The notes below the pieces were generated by a model. The model made no database searches. It was not told the origin of the DNA and saw only the letters and a list, made by a program, of their open reading frames with translations. Positions 44,162 to 56,663 of a stretch of DNA of 64,000 nt are shown here, one piece after another (positions within the stretch are counted from its first letter, which is position 1; each line of letters opens with the position of its first letter). Made by a program: the position numbers and the translations under genes. Where the stretch lies: positions 2,524,806 to 2,588,805 of the forward strand of contig NW_015622543.1 in the NCBI RefSeq assembly GCF_000835495.1, read 5' to 3'. The DNA comes from Cladophialophora immunda (taxonomy: Eukaryota; Ascomycota; Eurotiomycetes; Chaetothyriales; Herpotrichiellaceae).

Positions 44162-45779
44162 ATGTTCCGGGCCTTCAAAACTTTGTCCCTCCTTTCTATC
44201 CATATCGCCCAATACTGTGTTGCACAGCAAGTATCTTGCACTGATCTAACCTCACAAGCAGGCGATTCCTCGAGTTTGGCCATCACAAACGCGACTGAAG
44301 TCGCGCCGCAGACCCTTAGCTTTGCGCTGTTCGGGCCTTACACCAACGAGGTCCCACTATGTCGCGTTCAGGGAAATGTGAGGTATGGATTAAACAAGTC
44401 TGAAGGTATCGAGCTTTGGTTGCCGCCTTCGTCGCTGTGGAATGGGCGGTATCTGGTTGTTGGTATGACTTACCTCCAAGGCACAACCTGACCTCGACAA
44501 GCTGATTGACGAAGGGACCGGGGGTTTCGGAGGCATCATCGACTATGGTACAATGTTGCAGCAAGTCAATGCCGGCTATGCAGTCGCCGGTGGCGACTCT
44601 GGACATTTATTCTCAGCTAACGGTAACGGCATCAGTATGCCTGGTCAGAGCATCCCCTTCTTGCAGGACCCTGATGAAACGACTGAATGGATCCACAATT
44701 CCGTTGCGTCAATGACACCGCCGACACGATCACTGACGAAAATCTTTTACGGAAGGAGTCCCTCACATTCCTACTATGCAGGCTGTTCGACCGGTGGCGC
44801 ACAAGGCTTCGCCCTCGCCCAATATCACCCAGAGCTTTTCGACGGAATATTTGCTGGATCTCCGGGTAATTGGTATAGCCACTTGACTCTCAGCTTCCTG
44901 TGGAACTATCTCCATGCACAAAAGGCCTTTCTGGACCAGGCCACTCTCAATTTCATCACAAATTCGACCCTGAAGAAGTGCGATAGCCTCGACGGCCTCG
45001 AGGATGGCGTGATCGGAGATCCACTCAACTGTCGTTTCAATATCTCAGAGATTGCATGTGCAGCGGGACAAGCACGTAACAATAGTAAAGGGATCCAGTG
45101 CGTCACGTCCGCCGAAGTGGCCACTTATCAAGCAATCCGAGCCGGTCCGAGCGAAGCTGGCACCGGTAGAAAAGTGTATCCAGGGTTCGACTTCGGGTCA
45201 GAAAGCTCGTGGCTCCTTCAAGAAGCGGAGCTGGCTCTCAACTTCACTATTCCGATACTCCAGAATGCAGTCTTCAAGAATTTGTCGTACGAATACATCT
45301 CGTTCAGTTTCACCCCTGCTGAGCTTGAGACTGTCGATTCCAGGGTTTCGCCTCTCATTGATTCTATTTCCCCCGACCTCCGGGCGTATAAGAACAGGGG
45401 CAAGCTGCTCGTCACCCAAGGTTGGGCGGATGCATACAATGCAGCGACATGGCCAATCGAACATTTTGAGCAGACTTCCGCGTTTCTGTCATCGAATGGC
45501 ATCGCAGCCGGCAATGCTTCAGACTTCTATCGACTGTTCATGATTCCTGGGTATGGGCACTGTGGCCCAGCATCTGCTTATCCGCAGGTACCAGGTACCG
45601 TCGACACTTTGGGCACGCTGGTGTCCTGGGTCGAGAAGGGTATTGCACCTGTCGAAATAAAAAGTACAGGTCCTGCCGATGGAACCAATCGGACCAGAAA
45701 ACTGTGTGCTTGGCCCAGGACTGCGAAGTACGTGGGAAAGAATCCAAACGATTGGGAATCTTTCCAATGTGTCGAGTAA
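44162..45779 (+). CDS. Secreted tannase/feruloyl esterase
   Basis: Two exons, join(44162..44462, 44515..45779), 521 residues. Signal peptide at the start (MFRAFKTLSLLSIHIAQYC, mature near QQVSC). Tannase-family marks: IELWLPPSSLWNGRYLVVG, then TGGFGGIIDYGTML, AGYAVAGGDSGH, the nucleophile motif YYAGCSTGGAQGF (Cys-Ser with the family's adjacent disulfide), HPELFDGIFAGSPGNW, KLLVTQGWADAYNA with the acid Asp, and FMIPGYGHCG with the catalytic His next to its Cys. Several N-glycosylation sequons are present. These enzymes free ferulate, gallate or similar acids from plant cell walls and tannins. The next gene is a sugar transporter, and the VAO-type oxidase 10 kb away could use such phenolics. 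Confidence 0.93.
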
Positions 45780-47110
45780 GACGCGAATCCGATGCTTGAT
45801 CTGTGGGTAGAAATACAGAGGTGAGAATGTCATTTGTTCGCGATGGTGTGGCCATATTATTCCTATTGTCCTATTCCAGGGCAGGAAGTTTCTGCAATGT
45901 CACCTCAAGACTACTATTCGAACGTTCCATTGCAGTAAACGCCAATTATCAGGGATCCTCTCGCAGAAGTGCCAAGCGACCAACCAGCGCAGATAGAGCT
46001 CTACCCAACCTCCTCGTTTGAAAGTCCTTACCCCCTCTCATACTTCAAGTCTTTTACAACCCAAGCGGTTAAGAGGCAGCTACTCGACTGTGAACCTACT
46101 TTTATCTCTGCCTATCCACTCATAGGCCATTCCTACAACGGGGTTCTCTACGCCTCCTCAGGACGCCTCCCCTTTCTGACCCCTTCGCCGTCTCTTCCTC
46201 TGATCGGGTTGTGACAGCGAGCCTGGCACGTTGGGCTTTAGCCGGCCCATGTCAAGGCGTGCGTGGGAGTTCCGGCATTGAGTTATCCCGACGTGTTGCT
46301 TCGAATGCAGTGAAATGCTCATGCGGCATTCGGCTCTCCGATGGCTAATTGCACTCGAGAAGTCTCCGACTACCAGCATCGTCACCGATAGGACAGCATA
46401 TGATTTAGAAAAAGGGCGGGGCCTGGAGCTGGGCCTAGAGTCATTTGCATTTGTTCTTCGCTTCCGGTTTTGAACTCCACGGAAATTTGCGCTCTCCGTC
46501 CGGACGAATCCAACTAGTTCCTACTCGATCATGGAAGCCGCACTAGGGGAGGAGTACCAACGTTTGGCGTAGGTTCGTTGCGGGCGCACCAGACTTCGTC
46601 TCACAAAGCCAGCGAGTCTGTCCAGACTTGCAGCTGCTTGGGAAAGCTAGCCCTCGCTCACCTCCTTACTAATTGAACAGCGATAGCAATCACGGAGTAG
46701 CCCACTTGGCCAAAAAGGGAATAAGTTGACGATCCTGGGCCGTGCGTTGAACTTCGAACGGGGCAGATGAAGGCCGCTGCTCTACGCCCTGCGGATCTTG
46801 CACTCCCGCTTACAACAAGAGAGGGAAAGAGAGTGGTTCTAGAAGAGGGTGGAGGACACAAGGCTCGCCCACAATGTCAGCATTGCTGGCGGGGAGAAAC
46901 GCGTGCTGTCCCCCGGGGCCCCATGATCCGGGGTTGATATCTCGCTTGTTCTCTTGCTTGTTCTGGCCCATCCGTCAAGGACCGTTGGCCGACAAGGCCA
47001 AAAGGATGGGCAATCGATTTCGATATAAGAGCGGGCCCTCCCCATCTATCATGGCTGAAGATTGTTCAGGCGAGTAGAGAGAACGCCATATATTTCCCTG
47101 CACGGACAAA
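45780..47110. other. Intergenic region, no gene seen
   Basis: 1.33 kb between the esterase and the sugar transporter. Short open frames only; no RNA gene or repeat recognised. Confidence 0.5.
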
Positions 47111-48924
47111 ATGGAGCACGTCGAGACTTTGAATCGAACCAAACAGACCCATCCATTGGAAAAACTTTGTGACATGTCTGTTCATTGCCTTTGGACTCTT
47201 CACATACGGATACTTCACCGGTATCATCGCGTCGACCCTCACCAAACCCAATTTTCTCTTATACATGGGCTTGGTTGACGGGGATGGAAACCCGACTCCG
47301 AGCTCGACTGGTCTGGTCGGAGCTACCACGGGCGTCTATCAGGTAAAGTCATGGACGCTCGTGGCTACAGAACCCGAAGAGCTGACCCCACGAACAGGCT
47401 GGTGGACTGATTGGCACGCTGGCCGCAGGGCTACTCATGGATGCGTATGGACGCAAAATGGCCTTTTTGATCCTGTCAGTGATAGGCGTTATTGCCCAGG
47501 GTATTTTGGCAGCCTCGCAGAACATCGGAATGTTCATCGCTTTCCGGTTCTTTACTGGCTTCGTCGGCTATTCCATGGTTGTCCTGCGTAAGTTTACGCC
47601 CTTGAGAATCTACGTACTCAACACCTCTCTAATCCTTTTCTGATATAGCCGCTGTCTACACCTCTGAGCTTGCCCCTTCACACCTGCGTGGGTTCTTGAC
47701 CGGCTTGTGTGGTATATGGTGCGCCTTTGGCTTTGCGGTATCCACTTACTTCGGCACTGCCTTCTATCACACCGGTGCCATCGTTCAGTGGCGTGTACCG
47801 CTGGCCCTAGGTGTCCTCTGTCCCATGATCCAGGTTGTTGGCGGCATGTTCCTCCCAGAAACACCCAGGTATCTGTTGGCAAAAGGGAAAGATGCCGCCG
47901 CCCTTGCCGTGACATTGAAACAACACGCAATTGGCGGGGGCGAGGATTTTGCTCGAGCAGAATTTCTCCAGATGCAGAAACAGATGGAACTGGATCAGCG
48001 ACTTGACGCATCGTGGATCAGCTTCATCACTAAAGCGGCAGTCCGGAAACGGGGGGTTATTGTCATTATCATGTCCTTCCTTGGACAGTCATCTGGCAAT
48101 CTGGTCGTCAACAACTATGTAAGTTGTCCCAACCTGCTGTCCTGTTACCTTACTAATATGCCAGGGCGGGATCCTGTACACACGCCTCGGCTATGCCGTC
48201 TATGATCAACTGAGCTTCCAGTGTGGCTATATCACGACTGCAACGGTCTGCAGCGTTGTTGGCAGCCTTCTCGTCGACAAGATTGGCAGACGAAAACTGA
48301 TGATGATCGGACTGAGCGGCTGCGCGCTTTCTCTGACCCTGGAAACGATCATTGTCGCCGTGTACGCCGATGCGGGCACCAATAAGGCCGCTTTGGGGGT
48401 TGGTGTCGCAGCCTTGTGGCTCTTCCAGGGATCATACTGCCTGAGCGTGGACATCTGCTGCTTCGTTATTTCCGCCGAGCTGTTTCCCAACCATCTACGG
48501 GCCAAGGGTGCAACGATTTCTTTCTGCTCTTCCGTCCTGACCAATCTGGTCTTTCTCCAAGCAGCCCCTACCGCCTTTGCGAATATCGGATGGAAATTCT
48601 TCCTGGTAAGGGGTGCCCGCAACTTATGTAGCGCCGCTGACAAGGCTGACTTGCTTCCCAGGTGTTTATTGCCATCACAATCGTTGGGATTGTTTGGATT
48701 TATTTCGTCCTCCCCGAGGCAAGGGAATTCCAATGGAAGAGATGGCGGACGTCTTTTCGCTGGGTGATGAAGTTGCCATCCACGCAGCGGATATCCAGAT
48801 CGACCATGAGCACCACGAGATTAAAGTCAACCTGCACGACGAGAAGGCTTCCACGGACCATGTCCAGGAAGTACACAGAGAGAAAGAAGTAATGACTGAG
48901 AGTATTTCTACGCCGACAGTGTGA
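47111..48924 (+). pseudogene. Sugar-porter MFS transporter with two apparent frame breaks
   Basis: Exons 47398..47587, 47649..48118, 48165..48605 and 48662 onward join cleanly and encode a sugar transporter: LMDAYGRKMAFL, FFTGFVGYSMV, AVYTSELAPSHLRGFL, FLPETPRYLLAKG, LVDKIGRRKLMM, SAELFPNHLRAKG. Exon 1 is broken: the only upstream ATG (47111, MEHVETLNRTKQTHP) is one base out of frame with the first membrane span (CLFIAFGLFTYGYFTG); the frames would meet near the five-A run about 47160. At the 3' end the frame giving VWIYFVLPEA must shift at about 48718-48724 to reach the expected KGIPMEEMADVF and the stop at 48924. Either recent decay or two base errors. The rest is intact, so it may still be a functional gene mis-assembled here. 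Confidence 0.7.
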
Positions 48925-49059
48925 GGACAGCCAAATAGAACGCGGAGGGCGGACTCGCAAGTCTTGACGACAGGTGGCGGGGCATCACGGAGAAAACTAG
49001 TCTTCTGTTGTCCAGGAAAGTGACCGCAGAAGTTCTCTTAGAGGACTATGCGGCATAAG

Positions 49060-49537
49060 CACTATAATTATGAGCCCGTGCAGCAATCTGAGCTGCGGCA
49101 TTGGCGACGACGATAATGCTGCCTTGCTTTTTGCCGCCGTTGATCATCGCTTGCGCGGCTTGTTGGCATGTATATTAGGCTCCCTTGACGTTGATCCTCA
49201 TGATTCTGTCAAAGATTGACTCGTCAGTCTCGAGGAAGTCAACCACTTGGTTGACTCCCGCGCAAGCGACGCAGATGTCGAGGCCGTCATTCTCTTCACA
49301 GAATGTGTTGATGATCCTGAAGCTTTCTTTTAGCGCAGGGACATTAGAAACATCCAGTTGCTGGTATGCCGTTGCCACTCCGTACGTAGCGGATAGGCTT
49401 TGGAAGTTTGTTGATGGGGGATTGATATCGAAGACCACCACGTTGGCGCCAGCTTCCGCAAGGCCAACTGTAAGGGCGCAGCCGATCCCTTGGCTTCCTC
49501 CAGTGACAAGAGCAGTCTGACTACCCAGAGAGAACAT
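49060..49537 (-). pseudogene. Truncated short-chain dehydrogenase
   Basis: The frame starts MFSLGSQTALVTGGSQGIGC with the TGxxxGIG cofactor site, continues with VVVFDINPP, LDVS and ICVACAGVNQ, and then meets a TAA in RINVKGA-stop-YTCQQAAQAM, where relatives have an aromatic or hydrophobic residue. The same frame continues GSIIVVANAAAQ and HNYSAYAA before another stop that removes the Lys of YxxxK and the whole C-terminal third. Both lesions make it non-functional. It lies between the damaged sugar transporter and the Old Yellow Enzyme. Confidence 0.85.
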
Positions 49538-50608
49538 CCTGCTTTACCACTGGGCTGACTGTTCGTGTCCTACAAGTTCAGAATTTCTTATCGTTGACAA
49601 GCAGTATAATTTCCCCAAACTCCAGAGCTCTTTCCTCATTAAACCACAGCTCCAGCATCTGAAGCTCAAGGGCGGCTCGTTTACACAACGATCGGAGCAA
49701 GAATCATTTACGGCCACCGTCTCGAGGAATGCTAAAATGCCGTGGCACAACAGCACTGCTCGCTCACTCTAGCTGTTTGAGGTTTGTGGGCTCATTGAAG
49801 TCTCCTGATCGATCCGGGATTTGAATTTCCCGCAACTGTAGCGAGAAAGAAGCTCAGCCAGACTCACTTCTAAGATCTGTTCTCAGACACGATGGTCTCG
49901 CACAATCATGGTTGGTTAAAGCGACCGTCAACTCTGCCCTTCGGTGGCCTTGCTAGTGCTGAAGATGGAGACTAAGAGCTCGCATCCCACATTCAGCGGA
50001 TCCGGTCACTGTGTCGTCGGATCCTCAGGGTCGCATGTCGTGGAAAAAGGTCATCTGAGACTGTTTATTGAGCTCGATCGCCTGGGATGTTCTGACTGGG
50101 TAATTTGGAGCGAGCGGCGTCGAGAGAACATGAAGCAGTACTCCGCATTGTTCCCTGGCACAGACTAGACCATCGGAGCGATATTGCAATTTCGACACAC
50201 TCGGCAAGTCCTCTACTTGAGTGCACACAAAAGGGGGGTCAAGGTGAGAGCAACCGATCAAAATGGCAGAGCAACAATGTAAATGGGGAGGCAGAATGCG
50301 GTAGAGAGTTTATAACGGATAGATGTCTGCACTTTAGACAGGGTTCCTACGTGGAATCGAGCATCTGCTATATGCTAATTAATGGCCGACTGGGTACCTG
50401 AACCCTGACTCGCCGGATTTCGATCTCTAAAATTAGTCCAAGTGGATCAATCCTCATCCTAATGTGACAGAGACAGAACAATGGCCATTCATTGGCCAAT
50501 ATGCCATCGAACCGATTGACTGTCACATACTGCCCTTGGGAAATGTCCACGATCCATGAGCAGCGAAACTTGAAAGTCTCCAAGAATACAATTGCCTATA
50601 AATCCGAC
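49538..50608. other. Intergenic region, no gene seen
   Basis: 1.07 kb between the SDR pseudogene and the 3' end of the Old Yellow Enzyme. No conserved frame. Confidence 0.5.
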
Positions 50609-52200
50609 TCAATCTGCGGCTAGTTGTGGCGCCTTGTAATCCATGGTGATGAATGGGTAATCGATGTAGCCCTTTTTTGGATCTCCGTTTGGATACTGTG
50701 CGAAGTACTGGCCCATTTTGTCAGTATCGGCCATCGAACGGAGGGTGTAGAGAGGGGCAGAAAGAACTTACATCGTAATTGTATTTGAAAGAAAGGTCGC
50801 TCTCACGCCCGGCAATAACAGCATTCGCAAAGTCAGGATTGATCAGCCAAGGCCGCCCAAAGACGATGACGTCTCCAGTGTTGTCCTTGAGGAGCTCTTC
50901 GGCTTCGACGATAGAGATGGCACCGTTGAGAAAGACCTTAGCATTCTTGATCAGGTGGCGGTAGGTGGCCCAGACAGGGTGTAGTGGTCCTCGAAGTCGG
51001 CCGTCGATTTCCCAGTCCATCCAGTCTACACAGAAGTTAGCAGAAACCAGACTTGGTCAACATATAGGGCACCGAGCGGTACCTAGGTATCGGACTAAGT
51101 TAATGTAAGCGAGTGGACGCTTATCAAGCTCCTTGATCAAGTAGGAATACTGTTCGATTTGCCTTTCAACAGGGAACATGCCGAGATCACCACGCCCCAG
51201 AGCTGGAGTCACCTTGAATCCTACTCGATAAGGACCCCAAACGTCTATCAGGGCGTCGATAACTTCCAGGCAAAATCTCGCTCGCTTGAACTCGTCAGTT
51301 TGATGCGCTTTGGCGCTAGGTTGTATCAGATCCTTACATTTTCGACCGACCCGCCGTACTCATCCGTTCGCTGATTCGCGCCATCGTCTAGAAACTGTTG
51401 ATTTTCAGACGTCAGTACAAGAGGTAAACTATGGCAAATAGAGAATGCGGAAGCTGACCTGGTTGATGAGGTAGCCATTGGCGCCATGCAGTTCCACTCC
51501 GTCAAAACCGGCTGCTTTGGCGTTCGCAGCGGCCCGTCGATACAATTCCACAATATCTTTGGGGTCGGTGATTGCTGTTGGGGTGGAATAGCCATTTTCC
51601 ATTCCTGGCTCGAGCTCGTAGACTCCATCATTGTCTGGCGATAGACCCATACGCGCTTTTATAGGGCTGGGGGCTATCGTCGGCTTCCCATATTCGCGTT
51701 GAACCTTGACATTCCTGTACGACATGCGTCCCGCTGAAGTAGTCAGTCAACCAACCACTGATCTAGGCCAAAAGCTTTTGTGTAACGGGCGACATACAGT
51801 GCCAGAGCTGACAGAAGAAGACGGAACCGGGAACAGAATGGAATTTGTCGACAACCTTCTTCCAAGCCATAGCGTGTTCGTGCGTGTCGATTCTTGGTGT
51901 CTCTCGCATCGGCGTGCCCTGAGGCTCGATCAAAGCACCACCGGCGACAATAAAGCCTGCCCCGCCAAGTGCACGCTGATAATAATATTCAGCATCCAAT
52001 TCATTAGGGTAGGTCTCAGAGGATCTGCAGATGTCCGCGGACTAGTCGACTTGTTCTCGCACAGCCTATGGTAGGTCCGAGGAATACATGACATACCGAT
52101 TTCGCGAGATCGAGGACATGCCAATTCGATTCCTCAGCTTGAGAGGCCCGATCTCCAAGGGCTTTTTCAGTTGAGTTACAGGGGTGATGAGCTCGTTCAT
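50609..52200 (-). CDS. Old Yellow Enzyme family NADH:flavin oxidoreductase
   Basis: Seven exons, complement(join(50609..50707, 50772..51025, 51083..51284, 51338..51394, 51459..51733, 51798..52024, 52097..52200)), 405 residues, all GT-AG and in frame. Start MNELITPVTQLKKPLEIGPL, then LKLRNRIGMSSISRNRSS, GFIVAGGALIEPQG, QLWHSGRMSYRN, the substrate-binding DGVELHGANGYLINQ, the FMN signature NQRTDEYGGSVENRARF, and the phosphate-binding VIFGRPWL-like DVIVFGRPWLINP; C-terminal KKGYIDYPF. Length is normal. OYEs reduce activated C=C bonds with NAD(P)H. The usual second His of the H-x-x-H/N pair is Asn here, as in several fungal members. It shares the region with SDR and P450 genes; physiological substrate unknown. 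Confidence 0.92.
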
Positions 52201-52779
52201 TTTGTGAAGTTTAGGGGCGATGTATGGTCTATTCCTTGATTCCAGGGAACTTAGAATTAATGGTGAGAATGCTGCACGACGTTACTACAATAGAACCAGT
52301 GCTTATACGGTGCCCCTTTTCTATGTATCAGGACTAGGATAGTGACGGCCTTCATATACAGCGTGAAGAGAGCCGACTCTCTAGGGCGAGACACTATCGT
52401 AGTGTTGAGAATATCACGGAAACTTCGCAGCCGCAATCTGTGGCCATTTATTGATGAACCTAGTCATCTCTTCTGATAATCAATTTGGAGGCAGATCGCA
52501 GGTGATGTACTCCAAGCCCGGTGTTCTCCCTGGATGCCCTCCCTCGGCATTCGTCAAGCCCGTCCGTTATTCGGATATTCTCAAAATGGGGAATGGAGCC
52601 GGGGACCTTCCCTATCGAGCTCTATAGTATTATGCTCTCAGTGGTAAAGTGTTCATCGTTCGAGAGAGACAGTCACAGCCGTCAGGCAAAATCATTACAT
52701 CTGGAGGTGATCCGCCTCCCGCGATTTAGAGTCAGTCCGTACCTAGCTCATCTATCCCAGCTTGACGGTTCTGATACTT
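52201..52779. other. Promoter of the Old Yellow Enzyme gene
   Basis: About 580 bp, no further gene seen. Confidence 0.45.
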
Positions 52780-55145
52780 TTATCCCATAGCAACAGCATC
52801 TTCCTTGAGCGCCTGTTGCACAAGCAGCAATCGTCTGTTTGACAGCACCCGGGCGGAGCAGTCGCTCAAAAGACGAGGCGGGATCAAACCAACATCAATC
52901 AACCTCAACAGGTAATCTGCAATCAGTCTCCCGAGAAAAGGTATGTTTTTGAACCTTTGTTCGTCATCGAGAGACTGAATTAGCGCCCCCCGGAGAGGAG
53001 GATTCCTGGGAGGTTTCTGTGTCCAAGGAAATGAGGCGCGCCATGACTGCGGATCTAATGCCTCCCACAGCTTCTCCGTACACGGCTGGTAAATGTCAAA
53101 TTCCTCGTCCGTGATGACAGGCTGTACACCGGTCATCAAGCAGGAGCGGCAATGGACAACCTGGGGAGGGAGGATTAAAAAATGGTTAGTTGAGCTGTGA
53201 ACCGAAGAGAGGGACGCATGAGGCGTAGAACGTACGATGACCGCGCAGACCAGTCTCTTTCTCTGCTCATGGTAGACCCAGGTATACCATTTCTCTAGAT
53301 CCTTTGGACTTTGTCCGTCTTGTTCCCTGCTTGGGCTTCTACTCGGCCGACAGCTCATGTGCCCGGGGTCAGCTTCATCGTCCAGAGTGAAGAGCATGGA
53401 TTTGCGCGCATCTCGAACAAGGGACGCCTGCGCCGCGATCGCAAAATCTAAGAGTGCGTGCATGTCTGACTCGATGATATGGAAGTACACCAAGCATCGG
53501 ATAACCAGTCGCACAAAACCTTCCTGCTGAATGCTCTCAGGGAGGTGGGAATTCGTCTTGAGGATGAGCCGTTAGCAGGGTATCCCAAAGTTCGACGAGA
53601 GAAACAATGCAAGAGGAGAGAGAGAAAGCTCACCCGAGACAACAATGCGCACAGCGTTCCGACCGTGGTGACGGAGTACTCCCGAGCGGTGGCTTGAGAG
53701 CTAAAGCCGGCACCAATGGCCGTAATGGCGCCTAATAAGAGAGGCGTGCAAGTAACGACACTGAGCGTGCCACAGTGTAGAATGGGAAATCTCTTCCAAA
53801 GGTTTTCAGCTCGGGAACGTTTGCAAGGGAGGGGTTGAATTGCTCAGCTTTTCATACCGGATGGAAGTGTGTAAAGTAGAGAGTCCAGTAACATGCGGCT
53901 TCCGAATGGGATATTCTTGGTATGTCTCGAAACAAGGTCAGCCCGGAGGGTGGCTTTAATCGGTCATACATGTCGGCTATTGTGGTTGATTGAGTTCTCC
54001 AGGGTAGACTACAACTGCTGTTGCTGTCAGAATCTTCAGAGACCCCTTGGGAGACGGCAGAGTCGGTCCCGGCTGAAATCGGTTCATCGTCCTGCCTTGT
54101 GCTTGTCGTCGAAATCATTCGGCCTTGGAGCAGAGGAGGTGCCGGCACGGCCATGGAAGGGCTGTTCAAGCCGTTACCAGGGTCGGATTCAAAAATGCCC
54201 TCCTGATTTGCAGCCTCGAGGTATTGTAGCGCTGGAATCTCACCATGCCTTCCCCGGGTTGCTCCTCCTCGGCCCAACGCTACTGTGTCCTGCAGCAAAC
54301 CTTCTGCACAGAGATTGTCCCAAAACATGGTGAAACCACTGCAGGGCGAAGGCGCTGTGAGCGTCTCATTCATCATTGTGGAATGGTCATTCCAGGTTCC
54401 ATCGTTCTCCCAAACCGGCATCGTCATGTCCAGTTTGTCAAGTCCGATGTCATGGTTTCTATGAGACGAAGAATCTGCAGCTTCACAGAGTTGGAGCGAT
54501 GCGTGTTCAGGAGAGAGGTCTAGCTGGAACGGCGTCGCCTGAAGTCGATCCTCATCTCTCCGGAAATTCTCGGAACAAGTGCCTTCGCGTTGAGCTGGCT
54601 CTTGATCATGGGGCACGTCCGGTGGATATGACGGGAGTGCTGTCCATTCCGCTGATTGTGTTTGTGTTGTCGAGGTATTTGCATCCTCTTGGACTTCATC
54701 AGCCAGCGACTGGTCCGATGAAGCTAAAGCGCGTCGAGGTCGTTTTGCAGAGAAATCAAACTGGCAGAAGACGCCATGCTTGTCGCATCGCGCACAGGTC
54801 GGTGTGCCCACGCATTTGACCTTGTACCTGGAGTCCAAGGATCAGTTTGTCGCCGCTTTTAGAAACATATAGCAAGCCGTCTTCGTTGAAGAGAGGCTGT
54901 TTTCCAAGCAAGGGGAATACTCACAACGCGCATCGCAGACAACTCGTTCTCTTGCGCGGGTACGACGTTCTGTGCGCTTGGGGATCCTGGTGCTTTAATC
55001 TGACGTGCCTTGTCAAGACATCTTTGCGAGCGAAGGACTTTCCGCAAATTGTACAGATCACAGGGGCAGTCCCAGGGGTGTTTCGACGACGGCTCCAGGT
55101 CCTCTTTGGCTGGGGATTTATGGTGGAGTTATCGGCAAAGGACAT
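52780..55145 (-). CDS. Dual zinc-finger (C2H2 + Zn2Cys6) transcription factor
   Basis: Five exons, complement(join(52780..53160, 53236..53556, 53634..53792, 53858..54827, 54925..55145)), 683 residues. A single C2H2 finger CTICGKSFARKDVLTRHVRLKH (in two parts, C-x2-C-x12-H-x4-H) is followed directly by RKRTSCLRCALYKVKC and TCARCDKHGVFCQF, a complete Zn2Cys6 cluster formed across the first intron. A long Ser/Asp/Glu-rich linker leads to the fungal transcription-factor middle region: ACYWTLYFTHFHP, RFPILHCGTLSVVT, LLLGAITAIGAGFSS, RCLVYFHIIES and WYTWVYHEQRKRLVCAVI. This double-finger architecture is a known fungal class. It diverges from the DUF3425 gene over 436 bp. Targets unknown. Confidence 0.88.
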
Positions 55146-55581
55146 GGCTTTGGTACTGGTATGGGTCGTTGTTGTTCTGATTGGGGTTCTGCTGAAATGA
55201 GGTATGGAACAAGCAACGCCCTGAGCTGTCTTGGTCGATCATCTCTGTGTGACAGGGAGGTTGAGAGAGGAGTTAGTTCACTTCCAAGCTCGCCAGAATG
55301 AGCCTCGGGCGACCGTCTCCCCGCACTTTGCTTGCTCGTATCTGTGCCAGCGTGAGCCGGGATGATCTCGGGGAGCCCCGCGGGGAGTGGTAGGGCGAGC
55401 AGTGATAGCTGGTGAGGCTGATGCCCTGGGCAGCCTGGCCCTGGAAGCCTGGATTGTTCTAAGACACGCGGGAGGCGGGCGAAGCTCATCATTCATCAAG
55501 CCTGGAGGGACTCACTAATCCGCCAACTCTAGTTTGACAGTGCTGCTGTATTCTCATGTTCCATTGGGCCTCACCAACTCA
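55146..55581. promoter_or_regulatory. Shared promoter between two regulator-type genes
   Basis: 436 bp between divergent starts at 55145 (minus) and 55582 (plus). No bZIP-coding exon for the DUF3425 gene is seen here. Confidence 0.45.
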
Positions 55582-56663
55582 ATGGCGTCCCCTCTTTATG
55601 ACATTGCTGAAGAGAGGAAATCTGCCCATGCTATAGCCTTGATAGAAAGGAAATTTCAGGACGCAATGCAGGCTTTGGCAGAATCCCGAGACCTTGCTAT
55701 CCACGCACTCCGAGGAACGACCCAGCATAAGGGCTCTAACGATGCGCAGCTCATCTCTACGCCTACCGTTACTTCTCAAGAAGTCGCCGGCACTATTGCT
55801 TCAGGCACTGCCATTGAGGTCAACCGAGTATCGCTGCCGATTCTTCCTCGACCATCTTGTTTCTGTTTGGATCTCATCGAGATGGGCGGCGTGGTTCGCC
55901 AACGCATGATCGAACAGTCTACAAAACCTAAAGACCAGCAACAGAGGCAAGTCTGTCTCTCAACTGCCAGGGGAGCTTGTGCTGACTCCGCGTTCCCAGT
56001 CTGGATGCGCTGACCCAAAAGATGCTCGTCTCACTGGTCACGGAGAAATGGAAATGGGCTGAAACGTGGTTTTGGGAGACCATTGGCCTAGAGAAGCTGG
56101 CTCCCATCACGCAGTATCAAATCGCGCCGACAGTGGAAAACTACTGGAAGATACAACCCGGCTATCGACCGACTCAGTTACAAATGAGCAGATTCCACTG
56201 GCCCGCGCTGGACTGGATACCTTTTGCAGAAATTCGAGACAAGCTGATTATGCATGGAAATGAAATCGACCTCACCGATGTCATCCTCACGGCCATGCAA
56301 AGCTACTGTCTCGAGGTTCCCGATGAGCCTCTTGACATTGACATGCCCTCGGCTGACCTCACCGCACTGATGCTGCCGCTCGTTCCAACACCTCAAGCGA
56401 GCCGCCCTCACACCACGACCTTGTACCGTCTACGGGAGTATATTGACCATCTCAACGTCATTCGTACATCGAAAGGTCCGTCCACCGCGAGTTCCCATCG
56501 CGCCAGAATGTCAAAGTCCTTGGAGGCCAGATTCGTCCTGACCCTGAGCGATATCAACGCACCATTCAAGCTTGAACAGTCATTTTTTGACCAGTTTCCA
56601 CTACTTTTCTGCGAGGAAGCTGTTGCTCGAGGCACATTTCGCTCCATATATGACACGAATTAA
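55582..56663 (+). CDS. DUF3425-domain protein without a bZIP region
   Basis: Two exons, join(55582..55946, 56000..56663), 342 residues. Exon 1 (MASPLYDIAEERKSAHAIAL) holds a helical N-terminus with Lys/Glu/Ala and RPSCFCLDLIEMGG-type sequence; exon 2 carries the DUF3425 core WFWETIGLEKLAPITQY, PTVENYWKIQPGYRPTQLQ, FHWPALDWIPFAEIRDKLI, then a Ser/Thr-rich turn and the C-terminal FFDQFPLLFCEEAVARG. DUF3425 usually follows a bZIP in fungal regulators, but no basic region or leucine zipper is present in this model. The junction uses a GC-AG intron with a good GCAAGT donor. It may be a bZIP-less partner or a reduced regulator. It diverges from the dual zinc-finger gene. Confidence 0.8.
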
